32,839 bases of DNA from Bacteroides sp. (GTDB lineage Bacteria > Bacteroidota > Bacteroidia > Bacteroidales > Bacteroidaceae): NCBI RefSeq assembly GCF_029057325.1, contig NZ_JAICZW010000105.1, positions 1-32,839 on the forward strand, read 5' to 3'. Shown here one piece after another: positions 8,838-19,100 of the stretch (within the stretch, counting starts at the first letter, position 1; each line of letters opens with the position of its first letter). The position numbers and the translations under genes were made by a program. The notes under the pieces are model-generated. The model ran no database searches and was not told the DNA's origin. It was given only the letters and a program-made list of their open reading frames with translations.

Positions 8838-9425
8838 ATGTTGGAAAAAGAAGAAATTGTATCTCCCTCGTTGGATGAACTGAAGGAACACTATCATCGC
8901 ATCCTTACCTTGCTGGGTGAAGATGCCGGTCGCGAAGGCTTGCTGAAAACACCGGAACGGGTGGCGAAAGCAATGTTGACATTGACAAAAGGCTATTATA
9001 TGGACCCGCATGAAGTGCTTCTCTCCGCTAAGTTCAAAGAGGAATACAGTCAGATGGTCATTGTGAAGGACATCGATTTCTTTTCGCTTTGCGAACATCA
9101 TATACTTCCGTTCTATGGGAAGGCGCATGTGGCCTATATCCCCAACGGTTATATTACGGGATTGAGCAAGATAGCCCGTGTGGTGGACATCTTTTCCCAC
9201 CGTCTGCAAGTGCAGGAACGCATGACGCTTCAAATCAAAGAGTGCATTCAGGAGACACTGGATCCGCTCGGGGTCATGGTGGTGGTAGAAGCCAAGCACA
9301 TGTGCATGCAGATGCGCGGCGTTGAGAAGCAGAACTCCATTACGACAACTTCTGATTTTACCGGTGCTTTCAATCAGGCCAAGACGCGTGAAGAATTCAT
9401 GAATCTGATCCGGCATAATTCATAA
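8838..9425 (+). CDS. folE: GTP cyclohydrolase I
   Basis: FolE opens GTP to 7,8-dihydroneopterin triphosphate, the first step of folate and pterin synthesis. The protein has 195 residues, the normal length. The zinc ligands are Cys85 and His88 in [13 protein letters not shown] and Cys156 in [10 protein letters not shown]. Other signatures are [34 protein letters not shown] and [11 protein letters not shown]. It follows the SPOR gene after 62 bp. dnaG ends convergently 61 bp downstream, and no strong terminator is evident between them. Confidence 0.97.
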   Translation: MLEKEEIVSPSLDELKEHYHRILTLLGEDAGREGLLKTPERVAKAMLTLTKGYYMDPHEVLLSAKFKEEYSQMVIVKDIDFFSLCEHHILPFYGKAHVAYIPNGYITGLSKIARVVDIFSHRLQVQERMTLQIKECIQETLDPLGVMVVVEAKHMCMQMRGVEKQNSITTTSDFTGAFNQAKTREEFMNLIRHNS

Positions 9426-9486
9426 GAGGATGTGTCGGAATGACTTTTCGGGCACGGAATGACGAGGCATTTCACGGTTCTTACCC

Positions 9487-11571
9487 TTAAAATCCCGTTA
9501 CCACTCGGTCTCCTAACCGTTTTGCCATGATGCTTTTTACCTCGCGCAATTCGCTGTAGCGCTTCATGATGCTGTTGCATTGGGTCTCGTCGTTGGTGAC
9601 AGCCGGGTCTTGTAGGGCAAACATGATGTGTTTCAGCTCTTCGCTGACGATGGCGTATTTGAAGTTTATCGTCAACATGGGCACCAGTTCGTAGAGGCGT
9701 TCCTCGTCTGCTACAATCTTTTGGTTCTTGGAATGATATTTGCTTAACTGGTAGCGGTTGCTGATAAGCTCTACGCACAGCTTGCTGATGACCGGGTCGG
9801 GATGGGCGATGAAGTAGCGTTCGGCGATGAATCCTTCCTGATGGATGTGTTCGGCGGCTTCTGCCAAAATCTGTCGGTGAAGCGGATTGTGGAAGGCCAG
9901 GTCGTCTTCTTTTAGGTCGTTGACTATATATTCGGTGACGGTCAAGGGCATCTCTTCTCCTTCTTCGTTGGTGACGTTGCACATCACTTTCTCTCCATGG
10001 CGTACGACCATTTGGAGAATCAGCCGTTCATATTTGTAAAACTCTTGTCCCTCTTTTCCTTCTTGTGGGATGAATGATACATACGCCTCTTCCGGCAGGG
10101 GAGAGGGAGGTGTCGCGGTGGCCAGACTTGCGGTCAGCGGCACATCAGTTCCGGCTTGCGGCACGATGGCGTTGCCGTTATGGAGGCCTGCTTCCGCGTT
10201 GGCTCTTGCCGCATTGGCGGCGCGGCGTTCGCGTTCCGCCCTTTCTGCTTGTTGCTCAGCCTGCTTCTCGCGCCGTTTGGCCACTTCGGAAACAAGCAGC
10301 TTGTCTTCCACATGCAGCAGTTGGGCGCATTCCTTGACATAGACATCGCGGACGATGGCTTCGGGAATGACGGAGATACTTTGCACGAGGTTTCCTATCA
10401 GTTCGGCGCGTTTGATGGGGTCTTTTCCCGCATCTTCCAGCAGCAGGTTTGTCTTGAAGCGGATGAAGTCTGTCTCATGTTCTTGGATGAAGGCCTGAAA
10501 CTCCGTCGCGTTGTGCTTGCGGGCGAAGGAATCCGGGTCGTCTCCATCGGGAAGGAGGCAGACTTTGATGTTCATGCCCTCTTCCAGCAGCATGTCTATG
10601 CCGCGGATGGAGGCTTTGATGCCGGCGGCATCTCCATCGTAAAGCACGGTCATGTTGTTGGTGAAGCGGTGAATCATGCGGATTTGCCCGGATGTCAACG
10701 CCGTACCCGAAGAGGCGACCACATTCTCGATACCCGACTGGTGCATGGAGATGACATCCGTATAGCCTTCTACCAAGAAGCATCGGTCTTGCTTCACAAT
10801 GGCCTGTTTGGCGAAGTATATGCCATACAGCTCATTGCTCTTGTGGTAAATCTCCGATTCAGGGGAGTTGACATACTTCACCTTTACGCCTTTGGTGGCA
10901 CTGGCCAGCACACGGCCTCCGAAAGCCACCACTTTCCCCGAGAGCGTATGTACCGGAAAGATGACCCGTCCCCAGAAGCGGTCGCGCAGGCGGTGGTCGT
11001 CTGTCTCGTAGCAGAGTCCGGTCTTGACGAGGTATTCTTTCTTATATCCTTTTTTCAGCGCCTCTTGCGCGAAGGCGTCGTGGCTTTCGGTGCAGTAGCC
11101 CAGCTGGAACTTCTCGATGATGTCGTCCCGGAAGCCCCGGTTTCGGAAGTAGGCCATGCCGATGCTGCGTCCGTCTATGTGGTTTTTCAGGATGTGCTGG
11201 AAGTAGTCGCGGGCGAAACTATTGACGATGAACAGGCTTTCCCGTTCGCTTTGCGCCATTTTCTCCTCGTTGGAGAGTTCCCGTTCTTTGATTTCTATGC
11301 CGTACTTCTTGGCGAGGTATTTCAGCGCTTCGGGATAGGAGAGTTGCTCATGCTCCATGATGAAGTGCACCGCGTTTCCGCCTTTTCCGCAGGCGAAGCA
11401 TTTGCACAGCCCTTTGGCGGGCGATACGTAGAAAGAGGGAGTCTTGTCATCGTGGAACGGGCACAGACCCACATAGTTTACGCCGCGTTTGCGCAGTGTG
11501 ACAAAGTCGGAGACGACATCGATGATTTGCGCGGCATCCAGAATCCTGTCTATGGTGGCTTGGTCTATCAT
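9487..11571 (-). CDS. dnaG: DNA primase DnaG
   Basis: DnaG makes the RNA primers for replication. The start at 11571 was chosen because MIDQATIDRILDAAQIIDVV is the usual primase N-terminus and AAGGAACC lies just upstream; a longer in-frame extension to 11673 would run through the promoter. This gives 694 residues. The zinc-binding domain has Cys37, His40, Cys58 and Cys61 (CPFHDD ... CFACGKGG). The catalytic core has the TOPRIM acidic residues Glu268 in LVEGYTDV and Asp312/Asp314 in VLYDGDAAG. An Arg/Glu/Ala-rich linker (about 440-490) precedes the helicase-interaction domain. The gene is convergent with folE and has its own promoter. Confidence 0.96.
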   Translation of the reverse strand: MIDQATIDRILDAAQIIDVVSDFVTLRKRGVNYVGLCPFHDDKTPSFYVSPAKGLCKCFACGKGGNAVHFIMEHEQLSYPEALKYLAKKYGIEIKERELSNEEKMAQSERESLFIVNSFARDYFQHILKNHIDGRSIGMAYFRNRGFRDDIIEKFQLGYCTESHDAFAQEALKKGYKKEYLVKTGLCYETDDHRLRDRFWGRVIFPVHTLSGKVVAFGGRVLASATKGVKVKYVNSPESEIYHKSNELYGIYFAKQAIVKQDRCFLVEGYTDVISMHQSGIENVVASSGTALTSGQIRMIHRFTNNMTVLYDGDAAGIKASIRGIDMLLEEGMNIKVCLLPDGDDPDSFARKHNATEFQAFIQEHETDFIRFKTNLLLEDAGKDPIKRAELIGNLVQSISVIPEAIVRDVYVKECAQLLHVEDKLLVSEVAKRREKQAEQQAERAERERRAANAARANAEAGLHNGNAIVPQAGTDVPLTASLATATPPSPLPEEAYVSFIPQEGKEGQEFYKYERLILQMVVRHGEKVMCNVTNEEGEEMPLTVTEYIVNDLKEDDLAFHNPLHRQILAEAAEHIHQEGFIAERYFIAHPDPVISKLCVELISNRYQLSKYHSKNQKIVADEERLYELVPMLTINFKYAIVSEELKHIMFALQDPAVTNDETQCNSIMKRYSELREVKSIMAKRLGDRVVTGF

Positions 11572-11591
11572 GGTTCCTTTTTTTGGCGGGG

Positions 11592-11623
11592 CAAAGATAA
11601 ATGATATTCCTTGGATAATCAAA
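11592..11623 (-). promoter_or_regulatory. dnaG promoter
   Basis: On the minus strand TTTG (11623-11620), 20 bp, then TATCTTTG (11599-11592) matches the Bacteroides -33/-7 promoter (TTTG, about 19 bp, TAnnTTTG). It lies about 20 bp upstream of the dnaG ATG and supports the shorter start at 11571. Confidence 0.7.
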
Positions 11624-11663
11624 TTTATCATCTGCTGTCGGGTGAAATGAGCGGTTTGGCATA

Positions 11664-11696
11664 CGAGTTTCATTTATCGGACTTAAATGAAACTCG
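11664..11696. repeat. 13-bp-arm hairpin between dnaG and the HTCS gene
   Basis: CGAGTTTCATTTA and TAAATGAAACTCG are perfect complements around a 7-nt loop (TCGGACT). It abuts the GGGGACAG that borders the larger inverted-repeat element. TTTCATTTA occurs again just inside that element. No T-run follows on either strand, so it is not a standard terminator. Confidence 0.65.
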
Positions 11697-11883
11697 GGGG
11701 ACAGCACGGCCCTTTCATTTAAGGGAGTTAAAAAGAATTATCAGCGACAAGTCGGCTGAGGAGTTAAAGCCAATGCGCTCGTAACGGCATCCTGCACAAG
11801 CGTATCGACTTTAACTCCTAATGAAGTAAGGCGAAGTGATAACTCCTTTAACTCCCGTAAATGAAAAAACCGTGTGGGGACAG
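11697..11883. mobile_element. MITE-like inverted-repeat element flanked by GGGGACAG
   Basis: The body at 11705-11874 is an imperfect inverted repeat about 170 bp long. Outer arms pair CACGG at 11705 with CCGTG ending at 11874 and continue through TTTCATTTA, GGGAGTTAAA and TTATCA. Inner arms pair GGAGTTAAAG near 11760 with CTTTAACTCC near 11810. The direct repeat GGGGACAG stands at both borders (11697-11704 and 11876-11883), as expected of an 8-bp target-site duplication. There is no coding capacity. It sits just upstream of the HTCS promoter. The element family is not identified; a structured RNA or REP-like repeat is an alternative. Confidence 0.6.
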
Positions 11884-11903
11884 ATATTCTTTTGCTCCGT
11901 TTG

Positions 11904-11934
11904 TTTGCTTTTGAATTATTTTTCGTTAGATTTG
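11904..11934 (+). promoter_or_regulatory. Promoter of the HTCS gene
   Basis: TTTG (11904-11907), exactly 19 bp, then TAGATTTG (11927-11934) is a full match to the Bacteroides promoter. Transcription would start near 11941, about 35 nt before the ATG at 11975. Confidence 0.8.
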
Positions 11935-11974
11935 CGAGTTGATTTAATTTTCATAAGGAAACATATACAATTAG

Positions 11975-14900
11975 ATGGACAGAAGAGGATATCATCCGTT
12001 GAAAAAGACCTTCCTGCTGTTTGCCATATTCGTTTTGTTCGCTCAAGTAGGTATGGCGCAGTCATACAGGTACATCGGCAGGGAAGATGGCTTGAGCAGC
12101 CAGAGGGTCAACCGCATTCTTCAGGACTCTTTGGGTTACGTCTGGTTCCTTACTTCGGAGGGACCGAACCGTTATGACGGCAAAGAAATCAGGCATTATC
12201 AACTGACCGATAAGGGGGAACCGTTCAATGTCCAGGTCAATATGAATTGGTTGTATGCCACGGATGACGGGGTCTTGTGGGGGATAACCCGAAAAGGCCG
12301 TATCTTTCGCCATACACCGGGATATGCCTATTTTGAACTGGTCTATACACCTCCGTTGCCCGATAAGGGAATCGCTTCGCCTGCCGTCACTTGCAGTTAT
12401 ATGGATGTGAACGACTGCATCTGGCTCTGTGGCAAGAACCGGATAGAGCTGTTTGATATACGTTCCGGCAAGATGTCCCAACTCTCGCATACGATAAGCG
12501 GCACGATCACTTCGATTGCGCAGTTGGACGATATCCACTATTTCATCGGTACGGAGACAGGGTTGTATAGAGCGTCGCTTGACGAGCGGCGGACATCGCT
12601 TTCCTGTGAGTCGGCATACGACCGGGAGCTTCCTGTGAGTGAGTTGTTCTTTTTTGAGGAGGTGAACAAATTGTTTATCGGTACTTATAAGCAGGGAGTA
12701 TGGATTTGTGATTTATCTTCTTCCGGCGAATTGCATTCGGACGCGACGTTGAGTGATGTGAATATCAAGCGGATTCTGCCATACGGCGACAAAGATGTGC
12801 TGATTGCCACCGAGGGAAGGGGAATTTATCGCATGGAGGCCGATGCGTGCAGTGCCTATCCGTACATTGTAGTGGATTATATGACTCCATACGGCCTGAC
12901 GGACGATAATATCAACGATGTCTATGTGGAGAGCGAGGACCGCATCTGGATTGCCAGTTATTACAGTGGAGTCACAATTCGCGACAACCGTTATAGTGGT
13001 TACCGGTGGTATCAGCATTTCATAGGCAATCCTCAGTCTGTTGTCAACAGCCAGATACACGAAGTCATGGAAGACAGCGACGGAGACCTTTGGTTCGGGA
13101 CGAGCAACGGAATCAGTCTGTATAGTTCGAAAACGAAGACCTGGCATTCATTCCTGAGTACGTTCGATCATGAGCAGGAGGATAAGAACCATGTTTTTCT
13201 GGCGCTATGCGAGGTCTCACCCGGCATCATTCTGGCGGGCGGATATACTTCCGGACTTTATCAAATCAACAAACGTACTCTTACGGTGGAGTATATCTCT
13301 TCTTCCCGTTTCTTTCAATTGAGCCAACCTACCGACCAATATACGTATGACATGCTGATGGATTCGGAGGGTAAAATCTGGTCTGGTGGCTACAATCTGA
13401 AGTGTTTTGATTTCGAGCATGGGAAGTCGCGGCTTTATCCGGGCTTGAACTCCGTCACCAACATCTGTGAGAAAGACAGCACTTCCATGTGGATAGGAAC
13501 TATTGCGGGCTTGTTTCTGCTTGATAAGGAATCCGGTGATTTCCGCGTCATCGATTTGCCGGTGGAGTCTATGTATATCTGCGCTTTGTATCAGACGGAA
13601 GAGGGACTTCTGTATATAGGAACCAGTGGTTCCGGTCTGGTGATTCACGACCCGCAGGAGAACTCTTTCGTCCAGTATCACACGGAGAACTGCGCCCTTA
13701 TCTCCAACAACGTACATTCCATATTGCCGAAACCTGACGGAAACATCCTGCTTACTACAGACAACGGCATCACTCACTTCTCGCCCTACACGATGTCTTT
13801 CACCAACTGGACGCGCGACCAAGGACTTATGAGCGTGGTGTTCAATGTGAATGCAGGCATCTTATGCAGCAACGGGCGGTTCATATTGGGGAGCAATGAC
13901 GGCATCATCAGTTTTCCGTCGGACATGCAGATTCCCCAAACGGTTCTCTCGCCGATGCTTTTGAGCGACTTGAGGATATCCTATCAGGCGGTCTATCCCG
14001 GTGACGAAGGCTCTCCGCTGAAAGAAGATATCAACGATACCAAAGAGTTGAGGCTGGCATACAAGCAGAACACTTTCTCCTTGCGGGCTTCCTCCATCAA
14101 TTATGACAATCCTTCCAACATCCTTTATTCGTGGAACCTGGAGGGATTCGCCAAGGAGTGGACTGCTCCCGCAGCAAGCGGAGTGATACGTTTCACCAAC
14201 CTTCGGCCGGGGAAATACACGCTTCACATACGATCCGTTTCCAGTGAAGAGAAATACAAGGTGTATGAGCAGCGTAGCCTGCGGATTGTCATTTCTCCGC
14301 CGATGTGGGCAAGTTCGTGGGCAGTGGCTGTTTACGTGGTGCTGCTTATATTGATAGTCGGAACGGTTTACCGCGTCATCGAGTTGCGGAAGCAGGAGAA
14401 GATGGCAGAAGAAAAGACACGCTTCTTTATCAGTACCGCCCACGACATCCGTACCCCTCTGACGCTCATCAAGGCTCCGTTGGAGGAGGTGGAGCATAAG
14501 GAAATGGTCAACGAAGAGGGCAAGAAGCATCTGGACATGGCTTTGAGGAATGTGGACGTCCTGCTGCGGCTTGTCAACAACCTGATTAACTTTGAGCGGG
14601 TTGATTCTTACTCGTCCGGTTTGCATATCGCTGAGTATGAGTTGGAGTCCTATATGTCGGACATTTGCGATACCTTCCGTTCGTATGCTGATGTCAAGCA
14701 TATCCAATTGAAGTACGAGAGCAACTTCAGCTATCTGAACGTATGGTTCGACAAGGAGAAGATGGACTCCATCTTGAAGAATATCCTGTCGAATGCGGTG
14801 AAATATACACCGGAAAACGGCAGCATCGATGTCTGTGCCTCCGAATCGGGCAATGAGTGGAGCCTTGAAGTCAGGGATACGGGCATCGGTATTCCCGATA

Positions 14901-15952
14901 ATGAGCAGAAAGGACTTTTCCATGCTTATTTCCGTGGGAGCAATGCCATCAACATGAAAGTGACCGGCAGCGGAATCGGATTGATGCTGGTGAAGAGGTT
15001 GGTGCAGTTGCATGGAGGAAGCATCTCCATCAAGAGTGCGGTGGGCGAGGGTACCTGCGTAAAAATCATTTTCCGCAAGGGCAACAGACATTTCCACAAA
15101 GCTAAAATCGTGAATCGGGTAGTGGAAACGGGCAGAACGGTAGAGGAGATGGCGGCCGTTCCTGCTGTGGTGGAAGGTGCGCAAGGGAATGAGCAGTCCA
15201 GACGCCTTCTGATAGTGGAAGATAACGATGAGCTGCGTGCCTATCTGGTGAATACCTTCCGGCCGGATTACCGGGTGGAAGCTTGCCGGAACGGCAAGGA
15301 AGCGCTGGATATTGTCCGAGAGTTCGGTCCTGACCTGGTCCTTTCGGATATTATGATGCCGGAAATGTCGGGAGACAAGCTCTGCGCTGCCATTAAGGAG
15401 AACATCGAGACTTCCCACATTCCGGTGCTTTTGCTGACGGCCCTCAGCGATGAGAAGAACATCCTGGAAGGACTGCGGGTAGGTGCCGACGATTACATAG
15501 CCAAGCCTTTCAGCGTCAACATTCTGAAAGCAAGTGTCGAACGCCTGATACTCAACCGTGCCTTGTTGCGCAAGAAGTACGGAAGTCCTGATTTCGAGCA
15601 TGAGAAATGGCCGAAGGGATGCAAGGACTCACTGGATTGGAAGTTCATATCCACCGTCCGAGAGAACATCGAGAAGAATATGTCCGACCCTGAATTTACG
15701 GTAGATACCCTGTGTGCGCTCCATAACATGAGCCGCAGCAGCTTCTACAACAAACTGAAGAGCCTGACAGACAGCTCGCCTGCCGATTACATTCGGACGA
15801 TACGCTTGCAGTATGCCGCCCGTTTGCTGAAAGAGGGGGATGATTCCATTACCGAAGTGGCGGAGCAGACCGGATTCTGCGACGCAAAATACTTCCGGGA
15901 AGTATTCCGCAAGCATTATGGCGTCAGCCCGAGCGAATACAGGAAAAGCTGA
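11975..15952 (+). CDS. Hybrid two-component system regulator (HTCS), one-protein sensor kinase / response regulator / AraC
   Basis: HTCS proteins sense glycan fragments in the periplasm and switch on polysaccharide-utilisation genes. Domain order in 1325 residues: signal peptide (about 1-29, ending VGMAQ); two seven-blade Reg_prop beta-propeller regions (about 35-680) with repeats such as GLSSQRVNRILQD and WFGTSNGISLY; a Y_Y_Y domain (about 690-770); a membrane segment (about 778-799); a HisKA domain with phospho-acceptor His823 in TAHDIRTPL; an ATPase domain (NAVKYTPENG, DTGIGIP, GSGIGLMLVKRL); a receiver with phospho-acceptor Asp1125 in LSDIMMPEMSG and the Lys of AKPF; and an AraC-type DNA-binding domain ending GVSPSEYRK. 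All catalytic residues are present. No susC/susD or glycoside hydrolase gene is in the window, so its target locus is unknown. Confidence 0.95.
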   Translation: MDRRGYHPLKKTFLLFAIFVLFAQVGMAQSYRYIGREDGLSSQRVNRILQDSLGYVWFLTSEGPNRYDGKEIRHYQLTDKGEPFNVQVNMNWLYATDDGVLWGITRKGRIFRHTPGYAYFELVYTPPLPDKGIASPAVTCSYMDVNDCIWLCGKNRIELFDIRSGKMSQLSHTISGTITSIAQLDDIHYFIGTETGLYRASLDERRTSLSCESAYDRELPVSELFFFEEVNKLFIGTYKQGVWICDLSSSGELHSDATLSDVNIKRILPYGDKDVLIATEGRGIYRMEADACSAYPYIVVDYMTPYGLTDDNINDVYVESEDRIWIASYYSGVTIRDNRYSGYRWYQHFIGNPQSVVNSQIHEVMEDSDGDLWFGTSNGISLYSSKTKTWHSFLSTFDHEQEDKNHVFLALCEVSPGIILAGGYTSGLYQINKRTLTVEYISSSRFFQLSQPTDQYTYDMLMDSEGKIWSGGYNLKCFDFEHGKSRLYPGLNSVTNICEKDSTSMWIGTIAGLFLLDKESGDFRVIDLPVESMYICALYQTEEGLLYIGTSGSGLVIHDPQENSFVQYHTENCALISNNVHSILPKPDGNILLTTDNGITHFSPYTMSFTNWTRDQGLMSVVFNVNAGILCSNGRFILGSNDGIISFPSDMQIPQTVLSPMLLSDLRISYQAVYPGDEGSPLKEDINDTKELRLAYKQNTFSLRASSINYDNPSNILYSWNLEGFAKEWTAPAASGVIRFTNLRPGKYTLHIRSVSSEEKYKVYEQRSLRIVISPPMWASSWAVAVYVVLLILIVGTVYRVIELRKQEKMAEEKTRFFISTAHDIRTPLTLIKAPLEEVEHKEMVNEEGKKHLDMALRNVDVLLRLVNNLINFERVDSYSSGLHIAEYELESYMSDICDTFRSYADVKHIQLKYESNFSYLNVWFDKEKMDSILKNILSNAVKYTPENGSIDVCASESGNEWSLEVRDTGIGIPDNEQKGLFHAYFRGSNAINMKVTGSGIGLMLVKRLVQLHGGSISIKSAVGEGTCVKIIFRKGNRHFHKAKIVNRVVETGRTVEEMAAVPAVVEGAQGNEQSRRLLIVEDNDELRAYLVNTFRPDYRVEACRNGKEALDIVREFGPDLVLSDIMMPEMSGDKLCAAIKENIETSHIPVLLLTALSDEKNILEGLRVGADDYIAKPFSVNILKASVERLILNRALLRKKYGSPDFEHEKWPKGCKDSLDWKFISTVRENIEKNMSDPEFTVDTLCALHNMSRSSFYNKLKSLTDSSPADYIRTIRLQYAARLLKEGDDSITEVAEQTGFCDAKYFREVFRKHYGVSPSEYRKS

Positions 15953-16002
15953 GTGGCGGGGCTGTCTGAAAAACTTGTCGCTGCTTACATGGTGTGTCAC
16001 GA

Positions 16003-16071
16003 TTTTAGGCACGGATTTCACGGACTTCTCTTTGCTTATCAATCCGTGTACGGTGTAATCCTTGCCTAAAA
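16003..16071. repeat. Long inverted repeat, copy 1 (TTTTAGGCACGGATT type)
   Basis: TTTTAGGCACGGATTTCACGGA at its left end is partly complementary to the right end, which runs from ATCCGTG near 16042 to CCTTGCCTAAAA. A second, better preserved copy is at 21210-21278. Copy 1 lies between two convergent genes but lacks a T-run, so it is not a classical terminator. Both copies are preceded by a GGTGTGTCA stretch. Confidence 0.7.
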
Positions 16072-16122
16072 AAAGTATGACAGACGCTCACAGAAAGCCT
16101 GTGGCGGTTTACGGTTTACGGC

Positions 16123-19100
16123 TTACATCATCATAAACCGCCCGTTGATGGTATGTTCCAATTTCTCTCTCAGTTTCTGTATGTCGATGGGCTTGGACAT
16201 ATATCCGTTGAAACCGTTTTGCATGATGCGTTCCTTGTCCGATGCGAAGGAGTAGGCGGTGATGGCAATGATGGGAACGGTTTTTGAAATCTTCCGTATT
16301 TCCCTCGTTGCTTCATAGCCGTCCATTTCGGGCATATTGATATCCATGATGATGACATGCGGGTGATAGAGGGAGTAGAATTCTACCGCTTCTTCTCCGT
16401 TCCAGGCATGAATCAGTTCGTAGTCTTTCTTCAGGATGGATTCGAACAGCATGTAGTTGCTTTCATTGTCTTCGGCTATCAGGATGACGGGCTTGTTGCC
16501 GTTGGGCTTTTTCAGGAGGGTTCCTGTGCCGGTTTGCTGCTTTTCTTCTTGCAGGATTTCCGGTTTGTAGGGGATGGTGAACCAGAAAGTGCAGCCTTTG
16601 CCTTCCCCTTCCGATTCCACTCCGATTCTTCCTTTCATTCTGGAGATGATGTTCTTGCATATCGAGAGCCCCAAACCTGTTCCTTGCACAAATGAGTTCA
16701 GTTTGGTGAACCGTTCGAATATCTTCTTTTGGTTTTCCTGCGAGATGCCTACTCCTGTATCCTTCACGTAGAAGTAGAGCTCATTTTCGCGGACTTCATA
16801 GCCGAATACAATCTCTCCCTTCTCGGTGAATTTGGTGGCGTTGACCAGCAGGTTGATGAGCACTTGCGAGAGGCGGTTCTGCTCGGTCTGTGCATAGCAG
16901 ACGGGCAGTCCGGGGACGAACCGCAGACTGACACCGGGTTTCACCTTGCTTTCCACGGTTTTTTCCACCTCTTTGGCCAACTGGTTCAAATCTACATACT
17001 GATAGTTGAATTCCATGGTGTTCGCCTCTATCTTTGACAAGTCCAGAATGTCGCTAATCAGTTGCAGCAGCAGTTGGTTGTTGGTTTCTATGATGTTGAC
17101 AAACTCCTGACGCTCGCTTTCGTCTTCTGTAGCGGTCAGCAGGCTCGAGAAACCTACGATGGCATTCAGGGGGGTGCGTATTTCGTGGCTCATGTTAGCC
17201 AGGAATGCCGATTTCAGCCGTTCGGATTCTTGTGCTTTTTCTCTGGCCGAAATGAGGGCCATTTCCTGTCTTTTACGTTCTGTAATCAACAAGAGGGAGC
17301 CGACCAGCGACACCGGACAATCATTGGCGTCGCGCCTCTCCACCGCCGCATTGATTTCCAGCCAGTCCGTGATTTTCCTGCCTTCTATTTCAGAGACCAC
17401 CCGATACTCTTCCTTCACCTGCTGTGTCTTTCCGGAGATAAGGCTCTCATATACGTGGTAGATGCGCTCCTGGTCTTCCGGATGTATCTTTTTGAAATAC
17501 ACGGGCGCTTTGATGATGTCCATTTTGGGGGTGGATTCTTTTTCTTTCGTGAAGTTCAGGTGGCTCAGAATCTTGTTTGCCTCGCAATAGATTAAGCCCT
17601 CCTTCAAGTTCCAGCGCCACGGTATGATTCGTGCGATGCCCAGCGTCATTTCCAGTTTCTGGTTCGTCTGCCGCAGGGTATGTTCCGCGTCTTTGCGTGC
17701 CGTGATGTCTATGGCGAAGATGTCCAATGTCTGTTCTTCGGATGCCGTGCAAAGGATGAACTCGTAGTATTTGTTTATTTGTTTGAAGTAGTGGGTGAAT
17801 GTTACCGCCCTCTTCTCTTTAAATACCATTTCGGTGAATTTGGACATGTATTCTATTTGTGCGAAGGCGTTCTTTTGCGGGTCATTTTCGGCTTGGGCAA
17901 ACAGGCTGTTGAAAAGTTTGTTGCCGCACCGGTATTTCATGCCCGTAATCTTTCCCTCTTGGTCGAAGATGGCCTTTGCCTGCACATACAATATCGGCAT
18001 GTTGCGTATCAGTGTGTCGTGGGCGCTCAGCAGCTTGATTCTGTTTCTTTGGTACTGGTATTTGACCAGCATGATGACAGCTAACGAAAGTAGCAATACG
18101 ATTCCGCAGATAATCCACCAGCGATATTCCTGCCAGAACGTAAGCGGTTTGTTGATGAATATCGTATCCTCCGGACACAGGGAGGTGTCGATACCGTCTA
18201 TCAGCAGCTGCGCGTAGTTGACGAAAGGATGGGATTGTTTGCTGTAAGCGAATGGAATGTCACGGGCCTCCGTTCCTTTGAATAACAGTTCAAGTGCGGA
18301 AGCGACAGACTGTTGTATCTCCATGCGGTCGTAGAAATACCCTCCGGTGAACCCCTCCTTGTAAACGTAGGCATTTCTCAATGCGAATACGGGTTGGCGG
18401 GAAGAGGCCACCAGTTGGAAGTCTCCGCTGATGATGGAGGGGAAGCCCAACAGATTCTTGCGCTCATAGAACCAGGTGGAAAACAAGATACCTACTTCCG
18501 GGTCATCGTTCAGCAAGTGGATTTGCAAATTGTTTTGGTTGCCCTCGTGGCCTACCAGGCGTTCATAGAGGAGGTGCGGATATCGGGCTGCGATGTAGGA
18601 TTGGATTTGGCGGTCCAATTTCTGGTTCTGGTAAAGCTCATCTGCCGCAAACAGCAGTTTTTTCATTCCGGGCAGCATCCGTACCATCATGTCGATGGTT
18701 TCCTTGTAGTTGCAGGGCGTTTCAATAAAAGTGAAATTATACGCTTGCCGTAAGTCCGCCAGCGGTTTTGAGATGCTGTCGGGGATGTCTATGGGACGTC
18801 CGGTGAGGTAGTACGATTGCGGGGCGTATGTGTCTTCGGTGCCGACCAGCACGATTGGGATGTCTCCCCATTCGCGTACGATTCGGTCTCTCAGCGTGAA
18901 GGCCATATTGCCGAGAAGGACGAGGAAATCCGGTTTCTGATGCTGAAAACGCCGGAAGATTCCATTCTCCATTTCTTTATACAATGAATCGTTGCGGATG
19001 AACGTCTCGTTCATGTGCACCACATCGGCTGTGATGTTTGCTAAGGGAGCGGTTTGCAGTAAGATAGGAGTGGTGACCTCCTGGCTCCAAGGAGCGCTCT

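Noticed and set aside
10156..11604. Long open frame antisense to dnaG (482 codons)
   Set aside because: The dnaG strand carries all primase motifs; the opposite frame is a shadow caused by GC-rich codon structure.
16003..16071. Bidirectional terminator between the convergent HTCS and kinase genes
   Set aside because: The stem ends in A-rich sequence on the + strand and has no T-run in the right place; it is also a dispersed repeat. Kept as a repeat only.
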